IMG/VR virus record: IMGVR_UViG_3300037493_001735 | Location: 1 to 20,742 of that record | Strand: one strand, 5' to 3' | DNA: 20,742 nt | Source of the DNA: a virus | Notes under the pieces: generated by a model | Databases searched by the model: none | What the model was told of the DNA's origin: nothing | Seen by the model: only the letters and a program-made list of their open reading frames with translations | In this document: piece after piece, positions 1-9,245 of the stretch | Position numbering within the stretch: the stretch's first letter is position 1 | How the letters are laid out: each line of letters starts with the position of its first letter | Translations under genes and position numbers: made by a program

Positions 1-141
1 GGCACTTACAACGGTGAAACATTCAAAGCTGAAACTATTGAGCCTTTACATGAGGGCGGACAGATAATAATACCATCGTTCAAAGAACTGGAAAACCATA
101 TTTTACAAACTAAATTTGCACAATTAAAAAACATTGTTTAA
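1..141 (+). CDS. C-terminal end of an upstream gene, unidentified (partial)
   Basis: An open frame runs from base 1 to a TAA at 139-141 and gives 46 residues that end in ELENHILQTKFAQLKNIV. The start lies outside the window. The visible part is mixed hydrophilic and hydrophobic with no motif I recognise. It is followed at once by a terminator-like hairpin, so it is probably the last gene of the preceding transcription unit, upstream of the packaging genes. I assign no function. The reading frame itself is likely real because it is clean of stops and ends just before the hairpin. Confidence 0.6.
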   Translation, partial: GTYNGETFKAETIEPLHEGGQIIIPSFKELENHILQTKFAQLKNIV

Positions 142-169
142 GTTTACGCGGTTTTCACGGAGTGGTTAG

Positions 170-204
170 GCGAGGGTGGGATGAAAGTTCTGCCCTTGCT
201 TTTT
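170..204 (+). terminator. Probable intrinsic terminator before the terminase genes
   Basis: A 10-bp arm (170-179, gcgagggtgg) pairs with 190-199 (ctgcccttgc) across a 10-base loop. Three of the ten pairs are G-U. Five T residues follow directly (200-204). It sits between the stop at 141 and the start at 215, where a terminator would separate the upstream unit from the terminase genes. The G-U pairs weaken it, so partial readthrough is possible. Confidence 0.55.
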
Positions 205-214
205 AAAACAAAAT

Positions 215-583
215 ATGACAGTCACAAAAAAAACGGCAACCAAACGACACAAAGTAGGAAAGGATGACGGGGTGAAGTTTTCAAAAGAAAATCAACCAAG
301 TCCTGAGGCTAAGTCAATGGGTTGGCAGGAAAAGCGAGCAGCTAAATTACTTACTCAAAAGATAATTGAGAAACTTACAGAGGGCAAAAACCTTGACGAA
401 TACTTTGAAAGCCTTTTAAAGAACGCTAAAGCAGGAAACCCCAAAGCTATTGACACTATTAACAACGGACTTGAAGAGCAAATTTCAAAAACCGACATTA
501 CCTCAGGCGGCAAGGAAATACAACCCGTTTCATTTGTAGTAAAAGTTTCAGAGGAGAACAAGTCAAAGCTGGATGGACTTTGA
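215..583 (+). CDS. terS: Terminase small subunit (putative)
   Basis: This 122-residue protein is placed directly before, and overlaps by 11 bases, the large terminase gene. Small subunits bind the packaging site on phage DNA and load it onto the large-subunit motor. The N-terminus (about residues 1-35) is basic and rich in Lys, Ser and Asn. A helical segment at about 38-90 (EKRAAKLLTQKII..., ending in a GNPKAIDTI stretch) and a closing KTDITSGGKEI motif resemble the tails of many small terminases. The ATG follows an A-rich leader with no Shine-Dalgarno sequence. The call rests mainly on position, size and the KTDITSGGKE-type motif. The protein is too short and divergent to name a family firmly. 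Confidence 0.7.
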   Translation: MTVTKKTATKRHKVGKDDGVKFSKENQPSPEAKSMGWQEKRAAKLLTQKIIEKLTEGKNLDEYFESLLKNAKAGNPKAIDTINNGLEEQISKTDITSGGKEIQPVSFVVKVSEENKSKLDGL

Positions 584-1787
584 ACTTAACCTACTTGAGC
601 CTACAAATGTTTTTTGGCGCAATGCGGAACTAAGAACAAGGTACGTTTTTAATCCCGGTGGTACGCGAAGCAGTAAAACCTACTCGCTATGCCAACTGAT
701 GTATGTTATCGCTGCAAAGAACGAAGGTAAAATCATTTCAATAGTTTCTGAAACACTTCCCCACCTGAAGAAAGGTGCAATGCGTGATTTCTTTTCATGG
801 CTTGTTGCTGCTAATCTTTACGAACCAAAGAACCATAATAAGACCGATAACATTTACACGGTAGGGAAATCAATCATTGAGTTTTTTTCTGTTGACGATT
901 TGGGAAAGGTTCACGGACCAGGGCGCGACTACCTTTACTGCAATGAAATTCAGAATATAAAATACGAAACGTTTTTCCACCTATCAGCAAGGACAAGCAC
1001 CAGAGTTTATTCCGATTATAACCCTACTTCATACTTTTGGGCTGATACTGAGTACATAGAAAACCCTGAAATGGATGGGAGGGTATCGGTGGTACGTTCA
1101 ACATTCAAAGACAATCAATACTGCCCCGAAGAAATTATAAAGGATATTCTTGCCCGTGCCGCAAAGGATGAAAACTATAAACGGGTTTACATTGACGGGC
1201 TTCCGGGTGTTGCTGAAGGTTTAATTTTTGAAACATTCAAGGTGGTTAATTCAATTCCTGAGGGCGCAAGGTTTATAGGTTACGGCTTAGACTTTGGATT
1301 TACCAACGATCCGACTGCTTTAATAGCTGTTTATTCAAACGGGGGCGAACTTTACTTTGATGAATTGATTTATGAGTATGGTTTAACCAACGCTGACATT
1401 AATCAGTTAGCAATCAGTCAGGGCGTGAACGTGCGCAACGAAACAACGGCAGACAGCGCAGAGCCAAAGAGTATTGAGGAACTTGCACGAATGAAATGGA
1501 ACATCACAGGAGCCACAAAAGGAGAGGACAGTATCAGAAACGGGATTGATATTCTGAAACGATATGCCTTGAATGTAACCGCCCGCAGTGTTGGATTGAT
1601 TAAGGAGTTAAGAAATTACAAGTGGGCTATTGACCGTGATGGAAAGCCATTAAACAAGCCTATTGATATTTTTAACCACAGCATTGATGCTTGCCGTTAT
1701 GTAGCTTTAAGTAAGCTGCAAGTAAGCGCACCACCGGCAAAGCCACAGAAACAATTTAAAGGCATTCAGCGACCAAGTACATGGTAG
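573..1787 (+). CDS. terL: Terminase large subunit (packaging ATPase and nuclease)
   Basis: This 404-residue protein has both domains of a phage DNA-packaging motor. The ATPase domain shows a Walker A-like loop GGTRSSKT (residues 29-36) and a Walker B with catalytic Glu in DYLYCNE (119-125). The RNase H-like nuclease domain follows from about residue 235. Its likely metal-binding acidic residues are D240 in GLDFGFTNDPTA, D294 in TADSAEP and D372 in NHSIDACRY. This matches the Terminase_3/Terminase_6C arrangement (PBSX or phage T4 gp17-like). Length is usual for the family. It overlaps the small subunit gene upstream and the next gene downstream, indicating translational coupling. All key residues appear intact. 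Confidence 0.95.
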   Translation: MDFELNLLEPTNVFWRNAELRTRYVFNPGGTRSSKTYSLCQLMYVIAAKNEGKIISIVSETLPHLKKGAMRDFFSWLVAANLYEPKNHNKTDNIYTVGKSIIEFFSVDDLGKVHGPGRDYLYCNEIQNIKYETFFHLSARTSTRVYSDYNPTSYFWADTEYIENPEMDGRVSVVRSTFKDNQYCPEEIIKDILARAAKDENYKRVYIDGLPGVAEGLIFETFKVVNSIPEGARFIGYGLDFGFTNDPTALIAVYSNGGELYFDELIYEYGLTNADINQLAISQGVNVRNETTADSAEPKSIEELARMKWNITGATKGEDSIRNGIDILKRYALNVTARSVGLIKELRNYKWAIDRDGKPLNKPIDIFNHSIDACRYVALSKLQVSAPPAKPQKQFKGIQRPSTW

Positions 1788-2464
1788 AGGTAGAGTTAAA
1801 ATTTAACACCGGAACGGAAAAATATTTGTTCCCTACAAAATGGGAGGACGTTACTCTTGAAAAGTATCTTGAAATTCACAATTTACCTGAAAAATCAATC
1901 GCTTCAATATCAAAGTTTTACTCAGGATGTTCCACCAATAAAACACTTTTAATTTTATCCTTCATGTCAGTACCGTTTGAGCCTGTAATTCCTGACGGGT
2001 TTAAGATAAAAATCGGACGCGAAACATGGGGCAAATTAGAAAACGCACGAATTGAAATCGGGAAGTTGAATGAGGAAAATCCAAACTTTATTTATCTATA
2101 TATAAAACTTATTGAAATTTATAGTAATTTTGAAACCGCAAAAATAAATTGCATCGAGGGGATTGGATTAGGGAAATATTTATTTGAAAAGATTACAGAT
2201 TTTTTTGAGCAGTTCAAAGAATTAACTGAAAAGGAAGAAGATGCCGCAGCAGATATAGCAGGAACGGAGGACTTGGATGCTTTAGGATTTTTAGTTTCTT
2301 TGGATGAACTGGCAAAGGGTGATGTACTAAAGTATGATGATTTATTAAAACAGCCGGCTCTTACTATTTACCGAAAGTTCTTACTAGATAAAAGAAAAGC
2401 AAAGTTTCAAAGAAATTATCAAATAGCCTACAAACAAATAAATGACACATCAGGAAATAGTTGA
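1781..2464 (+). CDS. Phage structural or tail-assembly protein (putative)
   Basis: The protein has 227 residues, and its ATG overlaps the terminase stop by seven bases. The N-terminus, with FPTKWEDVTLEKYLEI at about 17-32, follows the 'P.W.evTl.qyl.l' pattern seen in phage tail-assembly chaperone-like proteins and in similar proteins of Bacteroidetes phages. The middle is AT-rich and rich in Ile, Tyr and Glu. Residues of about 140-170 are acidic (EKEEDAAADIAGTEDLDALG), and the C-terminus is basic and helical (RKFLLDKRKAKFQRNYQ). There is no signal peptide or membrane segment. The role is inferred from the N-terminal pattern and from its place between terminase and tail-completion genes. A tail-assembly chaperone is the best guess, but it lacks the usual position just before the tape measure gene. 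Confidence 0.45.
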   Translation: MVEVELKFNTGTEKYLFPTKWEDVTLEKYLEIHNLPEKSIASISKFYSGCSTNKTLLILSFMSVPFEPVIPDGFKIKIGRETWGKLENARIEIGKLNEENPNFIYLYIKLIEIYSNFETAKINCIEGIGLGKYLFEKITDFFEQFKELTEKEEDAAADIAGTEDLDALGFLVSLDELAKGDVLKYDDLLKQPALTIYRKFLLDKRKAKFQRNYQIAYKQINDTSGNS

Positions 2465-2885
2465 CATGATAAGGGATGCTGCAAACGTAGTAAACGCTGG
2501 CGGTGGCTTTGTTTATGGTACTCGCTTCGATGGCTCTATTCATTCCGTTTCAACAGGTGCTGATGGGGTAACACCTGGCTTTCCTCTTATACATCTTTAC
2601 TCAGCAGCAAAAAAGACCGACAGAATAAATAACAATAAAGTGTGGTCTATTGTGGTTGCCTTTTGGTATCAGGACGATTTACAGAACGTGCCAGGGCAGA
2701 CAGACACCGCAAGGGAAGAAATACTCGCTAATGCTGAAACGTTGTGTGATAGCTTCATGGAAGAACTTTCAGACAATATGATAATGATTGAAAACGAAAA
2801 CCAAACACCTGAGATTTTACAGTTAGCCGGAACGGTGTCGGGATGGTCTTGCTCATTTGATATAATCTCAAAAGACGATTGTTAA
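2442..2885 (+). CDS. Tail terminator or completion-like protein (putative)
   Basis: This 147-residue protein starts 23 bases inside the preceding gene. The sequence (IHLYSAAKKTDRINNNKVWS..., then a central IVVAFWYQDDLQNVPGQTD and a helix AREEILANAETLCDSFMEEL) fits the compact alpha/beta shape of siphophage tail-terminator or head-tail completion proteins: a short N-terminal part, a beta hairpin with charged loop, one long helix, and C-terminal strands. The position just before a gp10-like gene supports this, because the two usually sit side by side. No catalytic motif is present. The stop at 2885 abuts the next ATG at 2886. Confidence 0.45.
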   Translation: MTHQEIVDMIRDAANVVNAGGGFVYGTRFDGSIHSVSTGADGVTPGFPLIHLYSAAKKTDRINNNKVWSIVVAFWYQDDLQNVPGQTDTAREEILANAETLCDSFMEELSDNMIMIENENQTPEILQLAGTVSGWSCSFDIISKDDC

Positions 2886-3419
2886 ATGGAAACAAATGGC
2901 ATAAGAATAGTTCTCAGCAACATTCAAAACGAAGTATTAAAAAACACTGCGGAGGACATAGCGGCTAACATAGTTTTTGCCATTAGGAACAAACCTATTA
3001 AGCGATATACTGAAGCAAAAGGGGAATTTCAAAGTGTTGCAAATGCAACAGGCGCACTCGCTCGCTCTATAAGAATTGAATACACGCCTACAGGATTTAG
3101 GATTTGGGCTTACGATTATATTGATGCCATTATTTACGGGCGCAGACCAACAACGGGAGGAGGGAACGGTGCAGTATTGACAGCGATAACAAGATGGATA
3201 CCTTTTAAAGCACCCGGGTTAAATGCCTATGCCGTTACTTCCAACATTCATAAATACGGAACATCAATTTGGCAGCAGCATCGAGGCAAAGACAGCGGAC
3301 TATTAGCAAATGCAATTAATAAATCAGTGATTTCAAAATTGAACGCAGACTTAGCGTCATACCTTTCAAACGATATTATGGAAAAAGTTTCTTTTGAACT
3401 TAAAAAAATGGCAGCATGA
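2886..3419 (+). CDS. HK97 gp10-like head-tail joining or neck protein (putative)
   Basis: The protein has 177 residues. The segment ATGALARSIRIEYTPTGF (about 54-71), followed by AYDYIDAIIYGRRPTT, is the typical core of gp10-type minor tail or neck proteins: 'tG.L..Si', then strands, then 'Y...ie.Grrp'. A later KYGTSIW...GLLANAI stretch and a C-terminal amphipathic helix also fit. Such proteins join the connector to the tail. The start directly follows the previous stop and the 3' end overlaps the next gene by ATGA. The assignment comes from the motif and genome position, and the family is highly divergent in sequence. Confidence 0.6.
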   Translation: METNGIRIVLSNIQNEVLKNTAEDIAANIVFAIRNKPIKRYTEAKGEFQSVANATGALARSIRIEYTPTGFRIWAYDYIDAIIYGRRPTTGGGNGAVLTAITRWIPFKAPGLNAYAVTSNIHKYGTSIWQQHRGKDSGLLANAINKSVISKLNADLASYLSNDIMEKVSFELKKMAA

Positions 3420-4201
3420 GTTTTTTGCAAACACCAAGTAAATGGAACAGCGTATTTCGCCCGGTTGTTTATCAACACGAATACAGCACAGCTTATTTTT
3501 CTTCCGTTACAAGTGTTGGAGGCTTTGCGCGATTTGATTTAACGCTCACTACTTCTTTAACAGGCATCAGGCGCATTTATATTTCGGGCGGCACTTACTC
3601 AGGTTGGCACACGATAAGCGCAGTAACAGCAACAACGATTACTACTGAAACGGCTTTTATTTCTACAACGACAGGCTATGCAGTAATCATTGAAGATACT
3701 CAGTTTGAAATTTATGTTGGTTATCCGTCCGGAACTTACGCGGTAGAAAATCCAGAAAGATTAATTGCTACCATTCAACCGGCTCCTAATTTAACGGGGC
3801 AGCTTTACTTTGACATTGCAGAATATTTAAAAGCAGCTTGGGCGAATGATGGCTATGCTCCTATGGTTGCGCCTCCTGCAAACGGAGTTGATGTAAATAT
3901 GAGTACCCCTTTTAGAGTTGCAACATTAGGAAGGTCGGCAAGTGATGGGTCTTATTATTATGCCGCTTATGCCACCATTACAACAGGCGATTTAAATGAA
4001 TTTGACTTGTCAGGGGTGTTTCTTTCGGTAGATGAACCCGTTGTTTTTTCATGTGGCTGTACAATACTTTCTCAGATACTCGACACGGTAATTTACAACC
4101 AAATCACTTGCTCTGGAGTTACTTATACTGACGAGGTTTACTTCTATCAAGACGATGAAATATTTGAGTTTATGGATGGTGAAACTTATATCTTCAACTA
4201 A
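3416..4201 (+). CDS. Beta-rich virion protein with FCCH-like domain (putative tail component)
   Basis: The protein has 261 residues. After a short N-terminus (FLQTPSKWNSVFRPVVYQHEY) comes a Thr/Ser/Gly-rich beta region at about residues 28-92 (GGFARFDLTLTTSLTGIRRI, GWHTISAVTATTITTE). This resembles the small beta-barrel add-on domain seen in phage structural proteins and loosely compared with the FCCH fold. The remainder, with LTGQLYFDIAEYLKAAWA, looks like a conserved structural domain, and the C-terminus is acidic and aromatic. It overlaps its neighbours by ATGA and TAATG and lies in the tail block. The exact role is unknown. The call as a virion protein comes from composition and context. 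Confidence 0.45.
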   Translation: MSFLQTPSKWNSVFRPVVYQHEYSTAYFSSVTSVGGFARFDLTLTTSLTGIRRIYISGGTYSGWHTISAVTATTITTETAFISTTTGYAVIIEDTQFEIYVGYPSGTYAVENPERLIATIQPAPNLTGQLYFDIAEYLKAAWANDGYAPMVAPPANGVDVNMSTPFRVATLGRSASDGSYYYAAYATITTGDLNEFDLSGVFLSVDEPVVFSCGCTILSQILDTVIYNQITCSGVTYTDEVYFYQDDEIFEFMDGETYIFN

Positions 4202-4860
4202 TGGCAATCGCAATTTCACTTTCCGCCTGTAACTGGTCGCATAACGAATACAAGGACCTTGTAACCGCTGAAACGTATTACTACGAGTATTCGGGGCAGC
4301 CTTCATGGTTTACTTATGCTGATGGTGGTGCGCCTTTTTATTATGACCCGACAGCAACCGGAACTTTTGTAATTAACATCACTCAAAAACTATTATCAGA
4401 CGGATCAACAGTTGATACAGGAACCATAACCATAACGGTAACTGATTGCACAGACGATTTCACTCCGCGCTGCTGCGATAACGTTTTTAATATTGCATGG
4501 TTAAGTCCTGAAGGCGGATGGAAAAACTACTTTTTTACCGGTAAGGCAACAACTGCAGTTGACCAGGGCAAAGGCTCAGATTTCAAAGACAGCTCAAAAG
4601 TTTTAAAATGGAGCGAGGTGCAAGATGTTTACGATGCAATAATTGTAGGGACGGGCGCAATACCAAAGAGCCATATTGACTATACAAAATCTTTACGTTT
4701 TGCAATACAGGCATATCAGTACGATGCAAGTACCGGAGGCTGGACTATTCCCATCATAATCAACCGCGAAAAGTTCGTAATGTATAAACGGGGCGACCAC
4801 TTCTTTGAGTGGACTTTAGAATTTAAGTATGCCACAGAAATAATCGTGCAATCGATGTAG
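4201..4860 (+). CDS. Putative tail-associated structural protein
   Basis: The protein has 219 residues. The N-terminal half is a Thr-rich, Tyr-rich beta region that includes an Ig-like strand pattern (TGTFVINITQKLLSDGSTVD, TITITVTDC; about 58-94). The C-terminal half begins CDNVFNIAWLSPEGGWKNYFFTGK and ends in strand-rich MYKRGDHFFEWTLEFKYATE. The start overlaps the previous stop as TAATG. The next gene begins 2 bases after the stop. It is one of three genes between the neck protein and the tape measure gene, where distal-tail or baseplate components are expected. I do not recognise a named family. Confidence 0.4.
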   Translation: MAIAISLSACNWSHNEYKDLVTAETYYYEYSGQPSWFTYADGGAPFYYDPTATGTFVINITQKLLSDGSTVDTGTITITVTDCTDDFTPRCCDNVFNIAWLSPEGGWKNYFFTGKATTAVDQGKGSDFKDSSKVLKWSEVQDVYDAIIVGTGAIPKSHIDYTKSLRFAIQAYQYDASTGGWTIPIIINREKFVMYKRGDHFFEWTLEFKYATEIIVQSM

Positions 4861-4862
4861 CC

Positions 4863-6821
4863 ATGTCTGATGTTGTTGTTCTTATTAACGATGAAGAATT
4901 AGTCCTTGATAAATCAGGCGACATTGTCGGCACGTACGCAATAAATAAACTTGGTGACATTGCATCACGGCAGGGAAATTATACCAACACGTTTAACGCT
5001 CCTGTTTCTTCTTCCAAAAATAAAGAGATTGCTGAAATTGCACAGCAGATAAATTCACAAACGACTTTACCATACGAAAGGCAAACCGCAGAAATAAAAG
5101 TTGGCGGAGCGCAAACAGTACTCGGAACTGCTCAACTCAAAAGCACAAAGGACTTTTTTCAATGGGTAATCAAAAGTGGTAATGCTGATTTGTTTGAACG
5201 GATAAAAGGACTGAGTTTACGGGATTTAGATTTATCGGCTTACGACCATACTTGGACCGCTGCGAATGTTTACGCCTCACGTGATAATACTTATGTAGAT
5301 GGATATATTTATCCTGATATTGATTATGGATTGTTCCCAAGTGAAGCAACAAAAACACAGCCTTACACTACTTTTTTTCCTGCAATATTTCAATATTTAA
5401 TATTTCAAAAAATACTTACGAATGCGGGGTTTACATCAAGCGGAAATTTTTTAAGTAATACGTTATTCAGAAAAAAGATTTTACCATTCAGTGGTACTGC
5501 TTTTTTACACAGTCCTGATTGGGTAACGCTTAAAAGTTTTAGGGCGGAAATGGAGGCTAAGTCATTTGCAGTAGTAACCGTTGGAGGTGAGGCATGGACT
5601 ATTGGATTTGATAATGACAGCACGGCTGGTTTTTTTGATAATGATAATCAATTTACACTAAATACATGGGGGCAATATCCATCTCCTGGTGTTTTACCTG
5701 CAACATATTCTTTTTTTCAAGCTAATCAAGGTATTGAAAGCACAATTACATTAACAATTACTTTTGAGGTAACCGCTTGGACTAATGGAGTTAGTGACCT
5801 TACAATTCAGATTGATAGCACTGGAACACCCGAAACAATATTATACACGCATACTGATGCAGACGGTATTGGAATTTTTACTATAACGATTGACCTATAT
5901 GAGCCATCAATGGTTTCACCTGACAGAGCTGTTGCAACGGTTGTTATGAATTTAGTAGATGTTGATTTCACTTCAGGAGTTTTATTTAATACGGTTAGTC
6001 AAAACACGTTACCCACTTCTACTGTAAATCTTTCTTACACGCTTCCAGACATTAAACAATCGGACTTCATTCTAAACCTCGCTAATCAGTTTGCGTTATT
6101 TTTTCAGACCAATAACCTTACTAATAACGTAAAGATATTTCAGTTTAACGATGTGATTGATAATATTCCAAACGCAAAAGACTGGAGGCAAAAGGTAGAC
6201 TTATCTGAAACACCACAAAAGGTATATCTCTTTGAAGATTACGCTCAGGATAATTCGTTTGCCTATAAAACTGATGAAGCCGATATCTACCTTTCGCTTG
6301 ACCCTAATTATGGAAGCGGTGAAATAGTAGTTGCGAATGATTTTCTACAACCGTTTAAAAAACTATTTGAAAGTGTGTTTGCTCCGATAAAAAGGATTTC
6401 AAGTTTTGCGGACACCGTTACCATTGCCTACATTCCGAAATACGATTTAACAACAGGGGAAAATAATATTGATGCTGTTCCGCGTGATGCCTATGTAGAT
6501 GTTACCAATACTTCAAACTTATTACAGGTAACAGGGCAGCCGGTGCGCACTACCTCACCCGCAGTTTACTTCACCGACCTTGAATTTGAAACGCTTATTA
6601 ACGAGTATTACGATCCACTGGAAAGGCTTTTAAATAAAGCGAAAGTAGTAACGGCTTTGGTTCGTTTGAATGTTGCTGACATTAATCAGTTGGACTTTGA
6701 ATATCCTGTACTGTTTACCGTGGATGGCGAAGATGGTTATTTCTACATAAATGAAGTAAAGCAATTTAAGTTCAACACCAAAGAAAGCACGGAAGTAGAA
6801 TTAGTTTTATTAAGACCTTAA
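4863..6821 (+). CDS. Large tail or baseplate-like structural protein
   Basis: This 652-residue protein begins with a beta-rich N-terminus (VVVLINDEELVLDKSGDIVG) followed by a motif of the 'd.a.R.gnyT.tF..P.s..N' type: GDIASRQGNYTNTFNAPVSS (about 31-50). I associate this motif with a large tail protein conserved in Bacteroidetes phages and prophages. Residues of about 290-400 form a Thr-rich beta segment with more AT-rich codons, possibly an inserted domain. The C-terminal part (LEFETLINEYYDPLERLLNK, then strand-rich GYFYINEVKQFKFNTKEST) looks like a separate conserved module. It sits immediately before the tape measure gene (3-base gap). The likely role is tail tip or baseplate. That is inference from motif and position. 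Confidence 0.55.
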   Translation: MSDVVVLINDEELVLDKSGDIVGTYAINKLGDIASRQGNYTNTFNAPVSSSKNKEIAEIAQQINSQTTLPYERQTAEIKVGGAQTVLGTAQLKSTKDFFQWVIKSGNADLFERIKGLSLRDLDLSAYDHTWTAANVYASRDNTYVDGYIYPDIDYGLFPSEATKTQPYTTFFPAIFQYLIFQKILTNAGFTSSGNFLSNTLFRKKILPFSGTAFLHSPDWVTLKSFRAEMEAKSFAVVTVGGEAWTIGFDNDSTAGFFDNDNQFTLNTWGQYPSPGVLPATYSFFQANQGIESTITLTITFEVTAWTNGVSDLTIQIDSTGTPETILYTHTDADGIGIFTITIDLYEPSMVSPDRAVATVVMNLVDVDFTSGVLFNTVSQNTLPTSTVNLSYTLPDIKQSDFILNLANQFALFFQTNNLTNNVKIFQFNDVIDNIPNAKDWRQKVDLSETPQKVYLFEDYAQDNSFAYKTDEADIYLSLDPNYGSGEIVVANDFLQPFKKLFESVFAPIKRISSFADTVTIAYIPKYDLTTGENNIDAVPRDAYVDVTNTSNLLQVTGQPVRTTSPAVYFTDLEFETLINEYYDPLERLLNKAKVVTALVRLNVADINQLDFEYPVLFTVDGEDGYFYINEVKQFKFNTKESTEVELVLLRP

Positions 6822-6824
6822 GCA

Positions 6825-9245
6825 ATGGCAACAGAAAAAGTATTGATTGAAGTAAACCTTTCAACGGCGCAGTCGGTAAAGAATGCCGCTGATTTGAAGC
6901 GTGGTATTATGGAAACGCAAAAGGAAATTGCGGCATTGACTAAAGCTACTGAGGGAAACACGGGCGCACAGAAAGCGGCAGCCGGCACATTTGCAAAGTT
7001 GGAGGCGCAACTTAAAACACAGAAAAAAGAATACTCCGATAACATTAGGGAAATTCAGAACCTTGACAAGATCACCAAAGCAACGGCAAGCGGAAGCATA
7101 GAACAAATGCGCGCGGCTCTTTCGGTTCTCACAAAGCAATACAACGGGCTTAGTCAGGCGGAAAGGGAAAACACAAAAGACGGTTATGCTTTACAGAAAC
7201 AAATTAAAGGGCTATCAGATAAACTCAAAGAGCAGGAAGGTGTTGTTGGTGACACTCGCAGAAATGTAGGTAACTATGCCGAGGCTTTTTCAAAGTTGCC
7301 AGGACCATTAGGAAAAGCGTCTTCGGCAGCAAGTGGATTTAACACAACACTAAAAGCAAACCCGATACTACTTGTTGTTTCTCTGTTGGTTTCATTCGCG
7401 CAGCAGTTAGGAAAGAACGCAGCGGTAGCCGACCAAGTTACCGCAGTATTTGAAGGATTAAACAAAGCGTTTCAGTTTATCATTGACACCGTTGTTGATG
7501 TGGTTTTCAACTTTGATAACCTGACCGAAGCCATCACTCACCCGATTGATTTTCTAAAGAAGTTAGGAGGCGGTTTAATTGATGCCGGTAAATCGGGTTA
7601 CGAAGGTTCACGAATGCTGGATGCGTTTACCACTTCAGCAGGAAAGCTAAACAACGAAATCACAAAGAATGAAAGCGAGATTGCAAAGTTGGAAAACAAA
7701 CTTTTGAATATTTCATTATCATTTGAACAGCGTAAGCAGATAGCGGAAGATTTGGCAAACCTTGAAATTGATAACGCTAAAAAACGGGCTGCGATTGCCG
7801 ATGAAGAGTTAAAAGTAAATCAGGAAATACTAAAGGGCAAAACACTAAACAACGAAGAGGAACAGAAACTTGCAGACTTAGCGGCAGCGGCAGAAGAAGC
7901 ACGGGCGCAGGAGGCTATCGCCATCGAGGAAAAGAACACCCGGATAGCAAAGTTAGCACGTAAAGAGGATTTGGCTGATGCGAAAGCTGACAGGGATGCC
8001 GCAAAGAAAACAGAAGAGGAAAAACTAATTGAACACCGCCAGAAACTAATTGAAATCGGTGACAAGTTCGCGGATGAGGAAGCGAAGAAATTCCAATCCG
8101 AACAAACCAAAAAGCAGGAAGCAATAAAAGCAGCGGAGGAAAAACGCTTAGCCGATGCGCAGGATGCTTTTAATCAGGAAATTGGACTAATAGCCCAACG
8201 TGGTGAACTTGAAACGGCACAGGCGCAGAATGAAATACAGGACGCAGAGGCTTTAGGCAAAAAGAAAAACGAAATAACCCTTAGTGTTTTAACGGCACAA
8301 CTTGCAGCGATGCGCACCTTTGCCGAGTCAAGCGGTGTAATGACAGAGGAACAGTTCTTGCAGCTTGCTTTGTTGGAGGCAAAGATTAAAGCCATTCAGC
8401 AAGCTGCAGCCACACCAACCGAAACAACCTTTGGTGATAGTATAGGAGTTACACCTGAGCAGACGAATGATATTTTACAGGCCTTGAATGAAGTTCAGTC
8501 AGGACTTAACATGGTTCAGGATATTATCAATGCGGGGTATCAGCAGCAGTTAAATCAAATTGACGGGGTAAAGAATGCACAGATTGAGCAAGTAAAAAAT
8601 TCAACACTTTCTGAAAAGGAAAAAACAAAAAAAATTGCCGAAATAAATAAAAAAGCGGCACTTGAAAAATACGAAATTGAAAAAAAGGCTTTTGAAACAA
8701 ATAAGACTTTTCAGATTATCAACACAATCATTTCAGGTGCGCTGGCCATTGTTCAAAGTTTTGCACAGCTTGGTCCCATTGCGGGTGCTATTGGTGCGGT
8801 TCTTACTGGAGCAGTAACAGCAGCACAAGTAAGTGTCATTTCTTCATCACAACCACCACCACCACCATTTAAAGAGGGTGGATTTACAGAGGCAGGAAAC
8901 CCGAATGAGGTCGCAACTAATCTTGGTCCCAAAGATTATACTTACCATAAATCAGAATACGTTACTCCTGCTCACGTTCTTGCAACACCTGAGGGGCAGT
9001 TCCACGTTGGCGAATTAGAAAAGATGCGTCAGGCAAAAAGAAGCGGACGGAAATATTTAGGTGGTATGGCGGACGGTGGGTTTGCGGTGCGAGGTGCGAC
9101 TTCTTCCAATGCTACTCAGCAGGCAATGATTGCAGGGGTTGTTTCAGCTGTTCAAAATATGCCGGCTCCTGTTGTAAGGGTAACGGATATTAACCGTGTA
9201 AATAAATCGGTTACTGATGTGAGGGTGAGTAGTGAATTAAGATAG
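6825..9245 (+). CDS. Tail tape measure protein
   Basis: This 806-residue protein is the largest in the window. It is dominated by Ala/Glu/Lys/Gln-rich coiled coil (about 10-150 and 270-640), with hydrophobic stretches near residues 179-197 (NPILLVVSLLVSFAQQLG) and about 633-677 (IISGALAIVQSFAQLGPIAG and following). Tape measure proteins line the tail tube, set tail length and help DNA cross the host envelope. The C-terminus holds a PPPPP run, then FKEGGFTEAGNPNEVATN and a HVLATPEGQFHVGE segment, an ending I associate with tape measure proteins of Bacteroidetes phages. At about 1.5 angstrom per residue the tail would be near 120 nm (rule-of-thumb inference). The 3' end overlaps a convergent gene by nine bases. 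Confidence 0.85.
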   Translation: MATEKVLIEVNLSTAQSVKNAADLKRGIMETQKEIAALTKATEGNTGAQKAAAGTFAKLEAQLKTQKKEYSDNIREIQNLDKITKATASGSIEQMRAALSVLTKQYNGLSQAERENTKDGYALQKQIKGLSDKLKEQEGVVGDTRRNVGNYAEAFSKLPGPLGKASSAASGFNTTLKANPILLVVSLLVSFAQQLGKNAAVADQVTAVFEGLNKAFQFIIDTVVDVVFNFDNLTEAITHPIDFLKKLGGGLIDAGKSGYEGSRMLDAFTTSAGKLNNEITKNESEIAKLENKLLNISLSFEQRKQIAEDLANLEIDNAKKRAAIADEELKVNQEILKGKTLNNEEEQKLADLAAAAEEARAQEAIAIEEKNTRIAKLARKEDLADAKADRDAAKKTEEEKLIEHRQKLIEIGDKFADEEAKKFQSEQTKKQEAIKAAEEKRLADAQDAFNQEIGLIAQRGELETAQAQNEIQDAEALGKKKNEITLSVLTAQLAAMRTFAESSGVMTEEQFLQLALLEAKIKAIQQAAATPTETTFGDSIGVTPEQTNDILQALNEVQSGLNMVQDIINAGYQQQLNQIDGVKNAQIEQVKNSTLSEKEKTKKIAEINKKAALEKYEIEKKAFETNKTFQIINTIISGALAIVQSFAQLGPIAGAIGAVLTGAVTAAQVSVISSSQPPPPPFKEGGFTEAGNPNEVATNLGPKDYTYHKSEYVTPAHVLATPEGQFHVGELEKMRQAKRSGRKYLGGMADGGFAVRGATSSNATQQAMIAGVVSAVQNMPAPVVRVTDINRVNKSVTDVRVSSELR

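Noticed and set aside
142-204. tRNA-like string (agtggttagg resembling a D-loop)
   Set aside because: No acceptor stem, T-arm or 3' end matches. The region is better explained as a terminator hairpin.
2442-2464. Frameshift linking the 1781 and 2442 genes, as in tail chaperones
   Set aside because: The shift would need to be +1, there is no slippery sequence, and the second gene has its own ATG and a complete product.
8833-9018. His-rich plus-strand frame (HHNHHHHHLK)
   Set aside because: It is a shadow of the tape measure PPPPP run in another frame and lies wholly within that gene.
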